A stretch of 7,318 nt of DNA from an uncultured Oscillospiraceae bacterium. Lineage in GTDB: Bacteria; Bacillota_A; Clostridia; Oscillospirales; Oscillospiraceae. Shown here piece after piece: positions 1 through 6,328 of this stretch (its first letter is position 1; the number at the start of each line of letters is the position of its first letter). The DNA lies in assembly GCA_900757695.1 (NCBI GenBank), contig CAAEOU010000156.1, positions 1 to 7,318 of the forward strand. The letters run 5' to 3'. A model generated the notes under the pieces. It was not told the DNA's origin and searched no databases. It worked only from the letters and a program-made list of their open reading frames with translations. Made by a program: the position numbers and the translations under genes.

Positions 1-502
1 CCCCTCTGAGGCTGCCGTTCCCTCTCCTTCTCCGGAAGGTACCGGAGACAGCAGTCAGCAGGAATCTTCCCCCAGCCCCTCGCCCTCCCCAGTATCCGGA
101 GGCAGTCAGATCCGAAAGGTCGGCTCTCGTATTCTTTTGGCCCTTGTGATTGCGATTCCGGTTCTTCTGCTGCTTACCGCTTTGACGTTGGCCATACGCA
201 GACTGATCCTGCGCCGCAGACGCAGACATGCCGTGTATACCGCTAATCCCAATCAGGCCGTGCTGAACCTCTGGCTCTATGCCCAGCAGCTGGCACTGTG
301 GGGCGCTTCTCTCACAGAGGAGCAGGAGGCACTGGCACTAAAAGCCAAATTCAGTCAGCACACCATTACCCCGGAAGAGCTGGAGCCCTACCGTCAGAGC
401 ATCCTTGACATGGCTCGGCTTACACCGCTGACGCTGACCCGCTGGAAGCGCTTTTCTTTCAAGTGGCTCCATGGTCTTGACTGGAAAGAGCCACGAAAAT
501 GA
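1..502 (+). CDS. C-terminal part of a membrane protein, probably transglutaminase-like/DUF4129 type (5' partial)
   Basis: The reading frame is open from base 2 to the TGA at 500-502, giving 166 visible residues; the start lies left of the window. Visible parts are a Ser/Pro-rich low-complexity stretch (residues 1-35), one hydrophobic membrane segment (about 44-65), a basic stop-transfer run (IRRLILRRRRR), then a cytoplasmic tail of about 90 residues. The tail pattern (NLWLYAQQL...WGASLTEEQEA...KAKFSQHTITPEEL) resembles the C-terminal DUF4129-like tail that follows the last membrane helix in clostridial TgpA-like transglutaminase proteins. That assignment rests on pattern memory: no transglutaminase Cys-His-Asp core falls inside the window. 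A TTG within the frame (137) could be mistaken for a start, but the frame runs through it and no ribosome binding site precedes it. A strong terminator follows directly, so this gene is not co-transcribed with the sigma gene. Confidence 0.55.
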   Translation, partial: PSEAAVPSPSPEGTGDSSQQESSPSPSPSPVSGGSQIRKVGSRILLALVIAIPVLLLLTALTLAIRRLILRRRRRHAVYTANPNQAVLNLWLYAQQLALWGASLTEEQEALALKAKFSQHTITPEELEPYRQSILDMARLTPLTLTRWKRFSFKWLHGLDWKEPRK

Positions 503-508
503 TCAACC

Positions 509-559
509 GAACCCGCTGCGGCATCGGAGCTCTTCCGATCCTGCGGCGGTTCCATTTTT
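509..559 (+). terminator. Intrinsic terminator of the upstream membrane protein gene
   Basis: A long imperfect stem pairs 509-528 with 534-552. It contains two G-U pairs, one C-C mismatch and one bulged C, with a 5-base loop (GCTCT). A T5 run follows at 555-559 and more T-rich sequence after it. It begins 7 bases past the stop codon. Confidence 0.85.
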
Positions 560-570
560 CTTATCGTTTT

Positions 571-599
571 TGCAATATATCCCTTTCTTTTTCCGTCTA
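571..599 (+). promoter_or_regulatory. Candidate ECF-type promoter for the sigma/anti-sigma operon
   Basis: TGCAAT at 571-576 and CGTCTA at 594-599 are separated by 17 bases, many of them T. This matches the general form of ECF promoters (-35 with a central AA, -10 containing CGTC). It sits immediately upstream of the sigma gene, as expected for autoregulation. The transcript would start near 605-607, leaving a leader of roughly 28 bases before the ATG at 635. TAGAAT at 601-606 could instead be a sigma-A -10, but it has no good -35 at the right distance. Confidence 0.55.
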
Positions 600-634
600 T
601 TAGAATGAAGTCCCTTTGTGAGAGGAGAAATACC

Positions 635-1195
635 ATGGAAGACGAAGAGATCTACCAGCTATACTGGAAACGCAGTGAGCAGGCCATTGTGGCCACCCAT
701 GAAAAATATGGCGGCTGGTGTCGCGGCATCGCATACCGGATTCTCCACACCCTGGAGGAAACCGACGAATGCGTATCCGACACCTACTTCACCGTCTGGA
801 ATAAGATCCCGCCGCAAAAGCCCTCGGTATTCCGGGCATGGATCGGACGGATCACCCGAAATCTGGCGCTGGATCGCTATCGTGCCCTGACAGCTCAGAA
901 GCGTGGGGGCAGCGAAACCCAGCTGGTGCTGGAGGAGCTTCAGGAGTGTGTCTCCGGCACTCCCACCCCCCAAGAGGCGCTGGACGCCAAGGAGGTGACC
1001 CGGGTAATCCGTGCGTTTTTGGCACGTCAGCCGGAAGACAAGCGGAATATCTTCCTCCGCCGCTACTGGCATATGAGCTCCATCCGGGAAATTGCCGCCG
1101 CCTATTCCATCAGCGAGAGCAAGGTGACCTCGATCCTGCACCGGCAGCGGAAGCAGCTTCGGGCCATGATGGAGAAAGAAGGTGTCGCTCTGTGA
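635..1195 (+). CDS. ECF-like RNA polymerase sigma factor (sigma-70 family)
   Basis: A 186-residue protein with the two-domain plan of ECF sigma factors. Region 2 (about residues 22-92) contains the YRILHTLEETDECVSDTYF segment and the -10-recognising part around FRAWIGRITRNLALDRYR. Region 4 (about 128-180) has a helix-turn-helix, FLRRYWHMSSIREIAAAYSI followed by SESKVTSILHRQRKQLR. It would direct RNA polymerase to a small regulon. The start is set at the ATG at 635, because AGAGGAG at 621-627 lies 7 bases upstream; an in-frame ATG at 605 would fall at or before the predicted transcription start. The stop overlaps the GTG start of the next gene by 4 bases, so the two are very likely translationally coupled, as is usual for sigma/anti-sigma pairs. 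Regulation is probably by its own promoter (571-599) and by sequestration through the downstream membrane protein. Confidence 0.9.
   Translation: MEDEEIYQLYWKRSEQAIVATHEKYGGWCRGIAYRILHTLEETDECVSDTYFTVWNKIPPQKPSVFRAWIGRITRNLALDRYRALTAQKRGGSETQLVLEELQECVSGTPTPQEALDAKEVTRVIRAFLARQPEDKRNIFLRRYWHMSSIREIAAAYSISESKVTSILHRQRKQLRAMMEKEGVAL
1171..1195 (+). promoter_or_regulatory. Ribosome binding site and GTGA stop/start overlap coupling sigma factor to serpin gene
   Basis: GGAGAAAGAAGG at 1171-1182 lies inside the end of the sigma gene, 9 bases before a GTG at 1192-1194. That GTG overlaps the sigma stop TGA (1193-1195). This decides the start of the downstream protein. The next in-frame ATG (1246) has no visible ribosome binding site. 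Confidence 0.75.
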
Positions 1196-2709
1196 CCTCC
1201 TTTGAACTGTTGAAGCTGCTGGGCAATGCCCAAGATTCCTATATTATGGACTCCCGAAAGCGCCCCCGCAAAGCAGCAAAGCCGCCTGTCCTCCGCATTG
1301 CAGCTCTGGCCGCCTGTGCCGCCCTGGTGATCGCAGCCGGCGGTACCGTCCTCTATCTGAAGCCATGGGCTTCCAGCGCCCCCACCCATGGGAGTGAAAC
1401 ACTGGGCACTGCTCCTTCCGCCGCAATATCCGAAGACAGCACGGGAGAAGACCTGCCTACCGCAGCCCCATCCTCTGCCGCTATGCCGGAGAGCATTACC
1501 CTGCTGGCCGCCGCCGAACCTCCCGCACCGCCCCAGACGGATGAGGAAACCAGCCAGAACTGGTCGGCCAACGCCATCAGCGATGACACCCGCTATGCGG
1601 TCAACGCCTTTTCCTACCGGCTGGCCGCCAAGGCGCTTTCCGGACAGGAAACGAGTCAGTGCATCTCTCCCCTGAGCCTCTATGAAGCGCTTTCTGTCCT
1701 TGCCAGCGGCGCAGAGGGCAGCACCAAGGATCAGCTGCTGAGCCTCTTGGGGCAAAGCGACACCGACACACTGGTGGAAGAATCCGGAAAGCTCTATCGG
1801 GTCAATCAGAAGGATCTTGGCCCCGATTTACTAAAAACCGCCAACTCCCTGTGGCTGGACGAAAAGCAGGATACCGGTACGTCCGTGGGCTATCATCAGG
1901 ACTGGGTCATGTCCGCAGCCGCCAATCTCTACTGTGATGTCTATGCCGCAGACTTTGGCACCGAGGATACCGCACAGGCACTGGGGCTGTGGATCAGCCA
2001 GCACACCGGCGGGATCATGGACAGCGCACTCCAGAATCTCTCCCTTCCCGCAGACACTGCAATGGCCATTGTCAATACCGTTTGGTATCAGGCTCAGTGG
2101 CATGATGAATTTGATGCAGGAAAAACAACATCGGATTCCTTCACCACAGCCTCCGGCGAAGCTGTCACCTGTGACTATATGCATATGACACAAAGCTCCG
2201 GCAGCGCTGTTGTAACAGACAGCTATATCAAATCCAGCATCCATCTCAGTACCGGGTCCATGTATTTCGTACTTTCCGGCGACGGTGTCAGTGTGGAAGA
2301 CCTGCTGCAGGAGGACACCCTGTGGGAGATTTTTGAAAACAACGACTATACTGACGCACAAATCCAGTGGAGTATCCCGAAGTTCGAAACCGACACCATG
2401 GCGGACTACGCAGATACACTGAAGGCTATGGGTCTTACGGATGCGTTCTTCGATGGCAGCCCGGACTTTTCCGGTATTGCGGATTCCGCCCTGTATCTGT
2501 CTCAGGCCCTGCAGGGCACCCATATTTCCATCAATGAGCAGGGGATCGAGGCCTCCGGCTTTACTGCGCTGGAAGGTGAGGCTGCCTCCGCACCGAATGA
2601 TGATCCGGAGATCATTGAAATGAACCTGAATCGTCCCTTCCTCTACCTCATCACCTCCGACAGCGGCACCCCTCTGTTTATCGGCGTAGTTCGAACCCCT
2701 GTCGAATAA
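1192..2709 (+). CDS. Membrane-anchored serpin with anti-sigma-like cytoplasmic N-terminus
   Basis: A 505-residue protein. Residues 1-32 are a short cytoplasmic segment (SFELLKLLGNAQDSYIMDS, then basic residues) resembling the N-termini of clostridial ECF anti-sigma factors. Residues about 36-56 form one membrane helix. Residues 57-123 are a Ser/Thr/Pro/Ala-rich stalk. Residues 134-505 are a complete serpin domain: SPLSLYEALSVLASGAEG at 159-176, NTVWYQAQW at 295-303, the reactive-loop hinge EQGIEASGFT at 449-458, and the C-terminal signature RPFLYLITSDSGTPLFIGVV at 481-500. Serpins are suicide inhibitors that trap serine or cysteine proteases after cleavage of an exposed loop; this one would act outside the membrane. 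The 4-base overlap with the sigma gene supports an anti-sigma role, which is inference. If translation began at the ATG at 1246, residues would form a plausible lipoprotein signal with LAAC at 39-42, giving a plain surface serpin; the missing ribosome binding site argues against this. Confidence 0.88.
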   Translation: MTSFELLKLLGNAQDSYIMDSRKRPRKAAKPPVLRIAALAACAALVIAAGGTVLYLKPWASSAPTHGSETLGTAPSAAISEDSTGEDLPTAAPSSAAMPESITLLAAAEPPAPPQTDEETSQNWSANAISDDTRYAVNAFSYRLAAKALSGQETSQCISPLSLYEALSVLASGAEGSTKDQLLSLLGQSDTDTLVEESGKLYRVNQKDLGPDLLKTANSLWLDEKQDTGTSVGYHQDWVMSAAANLYCDVYAADFGTEDTAQALGLWISQHTGGIMDSALQNLSLPADTAMAIVNTVWYQAQWHDEFDAGKTTSDSFTTASGEAVTCDYMHMTQSSGSAVVTDSYIKSSIHLSTGSMYFVLSGDGVSVEDLLQEDTLWEIFENNDYTDAQIQWSIPKFETDTMADYADTLKAMGLTDAFFDGSPDFSGIADSALYLSQALQGTHISINEQGIEASGFTALEGEAASAPNDDPEIIEMNLNRPFLYLITSDSGTPLFIGVVRTPVE

Positions 2710-2712
2710 GCA

Positions 2713-2752
2713 AAAAAGTTGTCCCAGTCCGTTCGGGCCGGGACAACTTTTT
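2713..2752. terminator. Bidirectional intrinsic terminator between convergent genes
   Basis: A perfect 13-bp stem pairs AAAAAGTTGTCCC (2713-2725) with GGGACAACTTTTT (2740-2752). The 14-base loop can fold further (GTCC with GGGC around GTTC). The A run on one side and T run on the other make it work on both strands. It serves the serpin gene (stop at 2709) and the minus-strand ANTAR gene (stop at 2762). Confidence 0.93.
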
Positions 2753-2761
2753 ATTCAAGCA

Positions 2762-3304
2762 TCAAGATATCACAATTTGACCATCCAAGATCCGCATGGC
2801 AGTCTGCACCATTTTTGCGCCGGTATCCATACTGCGCTTTTGGATAAACCGGTGGGCCTGCTCCTCCGTCATACAGTTCCGGCTCATGAGCAATTCCTTG
2901 GCACGGGTGATCAGCAGCTTGTCCTCCGCCGAGCGCTTGGGCACCGGTGCGGACTCCACGCCCCCCTGATCCAGCAGCATCCGTATGGAATCCACCAGCT
3001 CCGAACGCTGTACCGGCGCAGAGAGCTTACAGATCTCCGGGTGCGCACAGCTCTCCAGCTCCATCTGCGTTGCCAGCAGCAGCATGGAAAAACCCGGCGG
3101 CAGGCTCTCATAGAGCTCATCCGCCATCATGTCAAGGAGCCGATAGCCGCAGAGCACCACACCGCCGCTCATCCGTCCTGTCCATCTGAGCACCTCCGCT
3201 CCGCTGCAGCAGGCCGCTGAAACGCGAATTCCGGTGGATTCAAAGATATCTGTCATGCGCTGCCGGGTCTTTTCCCCGGCAAAAGCCACCAGTATATGAT
3301 TCAT
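2762..3304 (-). CDS. ANTAR-domain RNA-binding regulator with degenerate receiver domain
   Basis: A 180-residue protein. Residues 1 to about 112 have a response-regulator receiver fold, but the usual catalytic residues are absent: the phospho-acceptor Asp position is Gly (VVLCGYRLLDM), the acidic pair after strand 1 is missing (ILVAFAGE), and the conserved Lys before Pro is Ala (KLSAPVQ). Residues about 128-173 are an ANTAR domain (LLITRAKELLMSRNCMTEEQA ending in AMRIL), with the family's AK-LLM core. ANTAR proteins bind RNA hairpins and prevent premature termination. Known clostridial examples (NitR type) lie beside glnA and act on nitrogen genes. Here it follows glnA by 43 bases on the same strand. 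The start is placed at the ATG at 3304 (AAGGAG at 3315-3320, 10 bases away); a GTG at 3310 is also possible but only 4 bases from that site. The likely target is the glnA leader, which is inference. Confidence 0.88.
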   Translation of the reverse strand: MNHILVAFAGEKTRQRMTDIFESTGIRVSAACCSGAEVLRWTGRMSGGVVLCGYRLLDMMADELYESLPPGFSMLLLATQMELESCAHPEICKLSAPVQRSELVDSIRMLLDQGGVESAPVPKRSAEDKLLITRAKELLMSRNCMTEEQAHRFIQKRSMDTGAKMVQTAMRILDGQIVIS

Positions 3305-3331
3305 CTCCACCGCACTCCTTTCCGAATTCTC

Positions 3332-3345
3332 CGGGCAGAAGCCCG
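3332..3345 (-). other. Short hairpin between glnA and the ANTAR gene
   Basis: A CGGGC/GCCCG stem of 5 bp with a 4-base loop starts a few bases after the glnA stop. No T run follows, so it is not a standard terminator. It could slow ribosomes or nucleases and lower expression of the ANTAR gene relative to glnA. Confidence 0.4.
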
Positions 3346-3347
3346 AA

Positions 3348-4679
3348 TCAGTATCGGATCAGGTAGCGGTCTACCTCCCACTGACTGATGCTGGTACGGT
3401 AGTCCTCCCACTCCTGCTTTTTTCCGGTGAGATAGGCGGTGCTTGCATGCTCGCCCAGGGTATCCATGATCAGGCCGTCTGCCTCCATGGCATCAATGGC
3501 TTCCTTCAAATTGGCGGGCAGAGAGCGTATCCCATTCATTTCCCGCTCTCCGGGGGTCATAGCGAAGATGTTGGCCTTGATCTCCTCCGGGGGAGTCAGC
3601 CCGCGCTTTACGCCGTCAAGACCGGCCGCAAGGCATACTGCCAACGCCAGATAGGGGTTGCAGGCAGGATCCGGGCACCGGAGTTCCACCCGTGTGGCAT
3701 TGCCTCTGGCAGAGGGAATGCGGATCAGGGCCGAACGGTTGCTGGCCGACCACGCCACATAGCAGGGCGCCTCATAGCCGGGCACCAGCCGCTTATAGCT
3801 GTTGACCAGCGGGTTGAGCACCGCCGCCATACCGGGCACATGGAGCATCAGTCCTGCAATAAAGCTGTAGGCTGTCTTGCTGAGGCCACGGGGATCCGCC
3901 GGGTCATAAAAGGCATTTTTTCCATCCTTAAACAGGCTCATGTTGATGTGCATACCGCTGCCGTTGATGCCGAAAATGGGCTTGGGCATAAACGTGGCAT
4001 GGAGGCCGTTACGGGAAGCATAGGTCTTTACCGTGAGCTTCAGGGTCTCGATACGGTCTGCTGCTGTCATGGCCTCGGCATACTTAAAGTCCACCTCATG
4101 CTGGCCCTGCGCCACCTCATGATGACTGGCCTCGATCTCAAAGCCCATGGCCTCCAGTGCAAGGCAGACATCACGGCGAACCGTCTCGCCATGATCCACG
4201 GGACTCAAATCAAAATAACCGGCCTCATCCTGCGGCACCGTGGTAGGCCGCCCCTTCTCATCGGTCTCAAATAGGAAGAACTCGCACTCCGGCCCCACGT
4301 TAAAGGCGTATCCCTCCGCAGCAGCAGCGTCAATGGCCTTTTGCAGCACATTCCGGGGATCTCCCACAAAGGGCGTGCCATCGGGATTGTAGACCGAGCA
4401 CATAAGACGTGCCACCTTGCCGTTCATAGGACGCCACGGCATAATGGCAAAGGAATCCAGATCCGGGCGAAGATACTGATCAGACTCGTCAATGCGGACA
4501 AAGCCCTCAATGGAGCTGCCATCGATCATGATTTGATTGCTCACAACCTTTTCGATCTGGGATGCCGTGACCGCTACATTTTTCAGCATTCCGAAAATAT
4601 CAGAAAATTGCAGGCGGATGAACTTAACATCCTCTTCCTCCACCAAACGGATGATGTCCTCTTTGGTATATTTCGCCAC
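3348..4679 (-). CDS. glnA: Glutamine synthetase, type I-alpha
   Basis: A 443-residue cytoplasmic enzyme that makes glutamine from glutamate, ammonia and ATP, normally as a dodecamer. The N-terminal beta-grasp part (about 1-100) includes MIDGSSIEGFVRIDESDQYL. Arg62 matches the position that mediates glutamine feedback inhibition in the Bacillus enzyme. The catalytic domain shows NGSGMHINMSLF (His244), NSYKRLVPGYEAP with the flap Glu303, and RSALIRIPSARGNATRVELR. The adenylylation-site loop and extra insertion of I-beta enzymes are absent, and the length is normal for I-alpha. The start is the GTG at 4679, set by AAGGAGG at 4688-4694 with an 8-base gap and by the typical opening AKYTKEDIIRLVEEE. 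A GTG at 4712 extends the frame but lies upstream of that ribosome binding site. Transcription is from the consensus promoter at 4768-4797, probably attenuated at 4720-4755. Confidence 0.97.
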   Translation of the reverse strand: MAKYTKEDIIRLVEEEDVKFIRLQFSDIFGMLKNVAVTASQIEKVVSNQIMIDGSSIEGFVRIDESDQYLRPDLDSFAIMPWRPMNGKVARLMCSVYNPDGTPFVGDPRNVLQKAIDAAAAEGYAFNVGPECEFFLFETDEKGRPTTVPQDEAGYFDLSPVDHGETVRRDVCLALEAMGFEIEASHHEVAQGQHEVDFKYAEAMTAADRIETLKLTVKTYASRNGLHATFMPKPIFGINGSGMHINMSLFKDGKNAFYDPADPRGLSKTAYSFIAGLMLHVPGMAAVLNPLVNSYKRLVPGYEAPCYVAWSASNRSALIRIPSARGNATRVELRCPDPACNPYLALAVCLAAGLDGVKRGLTPPEEIKANIFAMTPGEREMNGIRSLPANLKEAIDAMEADGLIMDTLGEHASTAYLTGKKQEWEDYRTSISQWEVDRYLIRY

Positions 4680-4704
4680 AATAAATTCCTCCTTATGTAT
4701 ATTG

Positions 4705-4718
4705 TGGGGCACACCCCA
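4705..4718 (-). other. Small GC hairpin just upstream of the glnA ribosome binding site
   Basis: TGGGG pairs with CCCCA around a 4-base loop, 10 bases upstream of the AAGGAGG. It has no T run. It may be structural in the leader or compete with other folds. Confidence 0.35.
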
Positions 4719-4719
4719 T

Positions 4720-4755
4720 AAAAGAAAAGGCGCTCCGCAGGAATGCGAAGCGCCT
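4720..4755 (-). terminator. Terminator-like hairpin in the glnA leader (candidate attenuator)
   Basis: In the transcript an 11-bp GC-rich stem with one U-G pair (4745-4755 with 4728-4738) closes a 6-base loop AUUCCU (4744-4739). UUUUCUUUU follows directly (4728-4720). It lies between the glnA promoter and start codon, beginning only about 6 bases after the predicted transcription start. This is an intrinsic terminator ahead of the coding region, so expression of glnA should need readthrough or antitermination. Confidence 0.8.
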
Positions 4756-4767
4756 GCCGATGTGGGT

Positions 4768-4797
4768 ATTATAGCAATCCCTCATTGGCTTTGTCAA
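4768..4797 (-). promoter_or_regulatory. glnA promoter, consensus sigma-A type
   Basis: On the minus strand, TTGACA (4797-4792) and TATAAT (4773-4768) are separated by 18 bases. Both hexamers are perfect. The predicted transcription start is near 4761. A/T-rich runs upstream (4799-4860) could act as an UP element. Confidence 0.9.
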
Positions 4798-4806
4798 CAT
4801 ATTTTT

Positions 4807-4880
4807 GATGCATAAAACATTTTTCTTGCATCATTTTGTATTTTTCCGTAGTTTTCTCTTGCTTTACCGCGTTTTATGCA
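4807..4880. repeat. Inverted-repeat cluster upstream of the glnA promoter
   Basis: GATGCA (4807-4812) is repeated inverted as TGCATC (4827-4832), with the arms starting 20 bases apart, about two helical turns. The 10-mer TGCATAAAAC (4809-4818) recurs inverted as GTTTTATGCA (4871-4880). The nearer pair lies about 10 bases upstream of the glnA -35. It could be an operator or activator site; the regulator is unknown. No GlnR/TnrA-type box (TGTNA-N7-TNACA) is seen here. Confidence 0.4.
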
Positions 4881-4904
4881 AGTTAAAAAGTTTTTATGTC
4901 ACCA

Positions 4905-6305
4905 TCACACATCATCCGGAATCTCCACCGGATACTCCCCGGTAAAGCAGCCATGGCAGAAATCGCCCTTGATATGCGGCACCAGCTCCCGAAGGCTCTC
5001 CACCCGAAGATAGTCCAGCGAATCCGCACCGATATGCTTGCAGATCTCCTCCAGATTCATCTTGCAAGCGATCAGATGGTCTTTATCCGGTACATCGGTA
5101 CCAAAATAGCAGGGAGAAATAAAGGGCGGGGAAGAAATCTTTACATGAACCTCTTTTGCGCCTGCATCCCGCAGCAAATTGGTAATCAGGTTGGAGGTGG
5201 TGCCACGGACAATAGAATCATCGATCATAACGACCCGCTTGCCCTCAATCTGGCTGCGCATGGGGCTGAGCTTCAGCTTCACCGCCGTCTCCCGGGAGGA
5301 CTGCTCCGGCTTAATGAAGGTACGGCCAATATAGCGGTTTTTCAGGAAGCCCTCCGCCACCGGAATGCCGCTCTCCTGCGCATAGCCCAGTGCCGCATCC
5401 AAGCCGGAATCCGGAACACCGATGACCACATCCGCATCCACCGGGCTCTGCCGAGCCAGAATCCGTCCAGCCTCCAGCCGGGCCTCATGGACCCCCTGTC
5501 CGCCGATCACGCTGTCAGGCCGTGCAAAATAGATATACTCAAAAATGCAGATATGCCCGTTGCCCCGACAGTTGTCCTTGTAAGAGGTAAGCTCTCCCTT
5601 GGAGATCTTCACCACCTCGCCGGGCTCCACGTCTCTGACAAACTTGGCACCCACGCCATCCAGTGCACAGGTCTCCGAAGCGATCACCCATGCGTCCCCA
5701 CGCTTCCCGATGCAGAGGGGACGGAATCCCCATGGGTCTCTGGCCGCAATGAGTTTTTCACCGCTCATGACGATGAGGCTGAACGCCCCTACCAGCTGCC
5801 GGGTGGCCTTCAGCACCGCCTCCTCAATGGACTTACATTCCAGACGCTGCCGGGCAATGGCATAGGCAATGACCTCGGTATCCGCAGTGGTCTGGAAGAT
5901 AGAGCCCTTGAGTTCAAATTCCCGCTTCAGGGCATTGGCATTGACCAGATTGCCGTTGTGCACCAGCGCCAAATTATTTTTAATATAGCTGATGGTCAGA
6001 GGCTGGGCGTTCTCCCGTTTAGAGCCGCCTGCCGTGGAATAGCGCACATGCCCCACGGCCATGGTACCGTTCAGCTCATCCAGCTTTTCCTCGGAAAACA
6101 CCTCGCCAACCATGCCCATATCCTTGTAGCAGGTGATATCCCGGTTATTGTTGGCCGCAATTCCGCAGGATTCCTGTCCCCGATGCTGGAGGGCATAGAG
6201 TCCGTAATAGGTATCTCTTGCACAGTCTCCCGCCGGATTCCAGATACCAAATACGCCGCACTCCTCGTGGACGCCCCACATTTCCTCAAAATCAAAACAG
6301 CCCAT
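4905..6305 (-). CDS. purF: Amidophosphoribosyltransferase
   Basis: A 466-residue enzyme for the first committed step of purine synthesis, moving glutamine amide nitrogen onto PRPP to give phosphoribosylamine. A 15-residue propeptide (MGCFDFEEMWGVHEE) precedes the catalytic Cys16 of CGVFGIW, which becomes the N-terminus after processing. The glutaminase domain shows YYGLYALQHRGQESCGI and VGHVRYSTAGG. The phosphoribosyltransferase domain shows the PRPP loop VVMIDDSIVRGTTS (Asp362-Asp363). Cys253, Cys399, Cys450 and Cys453 match the four [4Fe-4S] ligands of the Bacillus enzyme, so this is the oxygen-sensitive Fe-S type. The start at ATG 6305 is set by AAAAGGAG with a 7-base gap; the frame stays open further upstream but overlaps the preceding gene and has no support there. 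It has its own promoter (6386-6414). No clear terminator follows; readthrough into the glnA region is possible. Confidence 0.97.
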   Translation of the reverse strand: MGCFDFEEMWGVHEECGVFGIWNPAGDCARDTYYGLYALQHRGQESCGIAANNNRDITCYKDMGMVGEVFSEEKLDELNGTMAVGHVRYSTAGGSKRENAQPLTISYIKNNLALVHNGNLVNANALKREFELKGSIFQTTADTEVIAYAIARQRLECKSIEEAVLKATRQLVGAFSLIVMSGEKLIAARDPWGFRPLCIGKRGDAWVIASETCALDGVGAKFVRDVEPGEVVKISKGELTSYKDNCRGNGHICIFEYIYFARPDSVIGGQGVHEARLEAGRILARQSPVDADVVIGVPDSGLDAALGYAQESGIPVAEGFLKNRYIGRTFIKPEQSSRETAVKLKLSPMRSQIEGKRVVMIDDSIVRGTTSNLITNLLRDAGAKEVHVKISSPPFISPCYFGTDVPDKDHLIACKMNLEEICKHIGADSLDYLRVESLRELVPHIKGDFCHGCFTGEYPVEIPDDV

Positions 6306-6328
6306 GCGCAGTCTCCTTTTCACACAGT

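Noticed and set aside
605..634. Earlier ATG start for the sigma factor
   Set aside because: It lies at or before the predicted transcription start and lacks a ribosome binding site; the ATG at 635 has a good one.
838..1191. N-terminal extension of the serpin frame back into the sigma gene
   Set aside because: The frame is open but overlaps sigma coding sequence and its translation is low-complexity. The GTG at 1192 has the ribosome binding site and the usual 4-base overlap.
1246..1317. Alternative ATG start giving a lipoprotein signal peptide ending in LAAC
   Set aside because: No Shine-Dalgarno precedes 1246, and the upstream residues SFELLKLLGNAQDSYI fit an anti-sigma N-terminus. The hydrophobic stretch also continues past the Cys like a membrane helix. 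Kept as the main competing model.
3447..4274. Plus-strand open frame antisense to glnA
   Set aside because: It is a shadow of the well-conserved glnA, with no recognisable domain and no start signals.
4680..4712. GTG at 4712 as the start of GlnA
   Set aside because: The AAGGAGG would then be inside the gene, and the extra residues do not match the family's N-terminus.
4881..4896. AAAAAGTTTTT as a purF terminator
   Set aside because: It is an AT-only palindrome with no loop and no GC stem, too weak to call a terminator.
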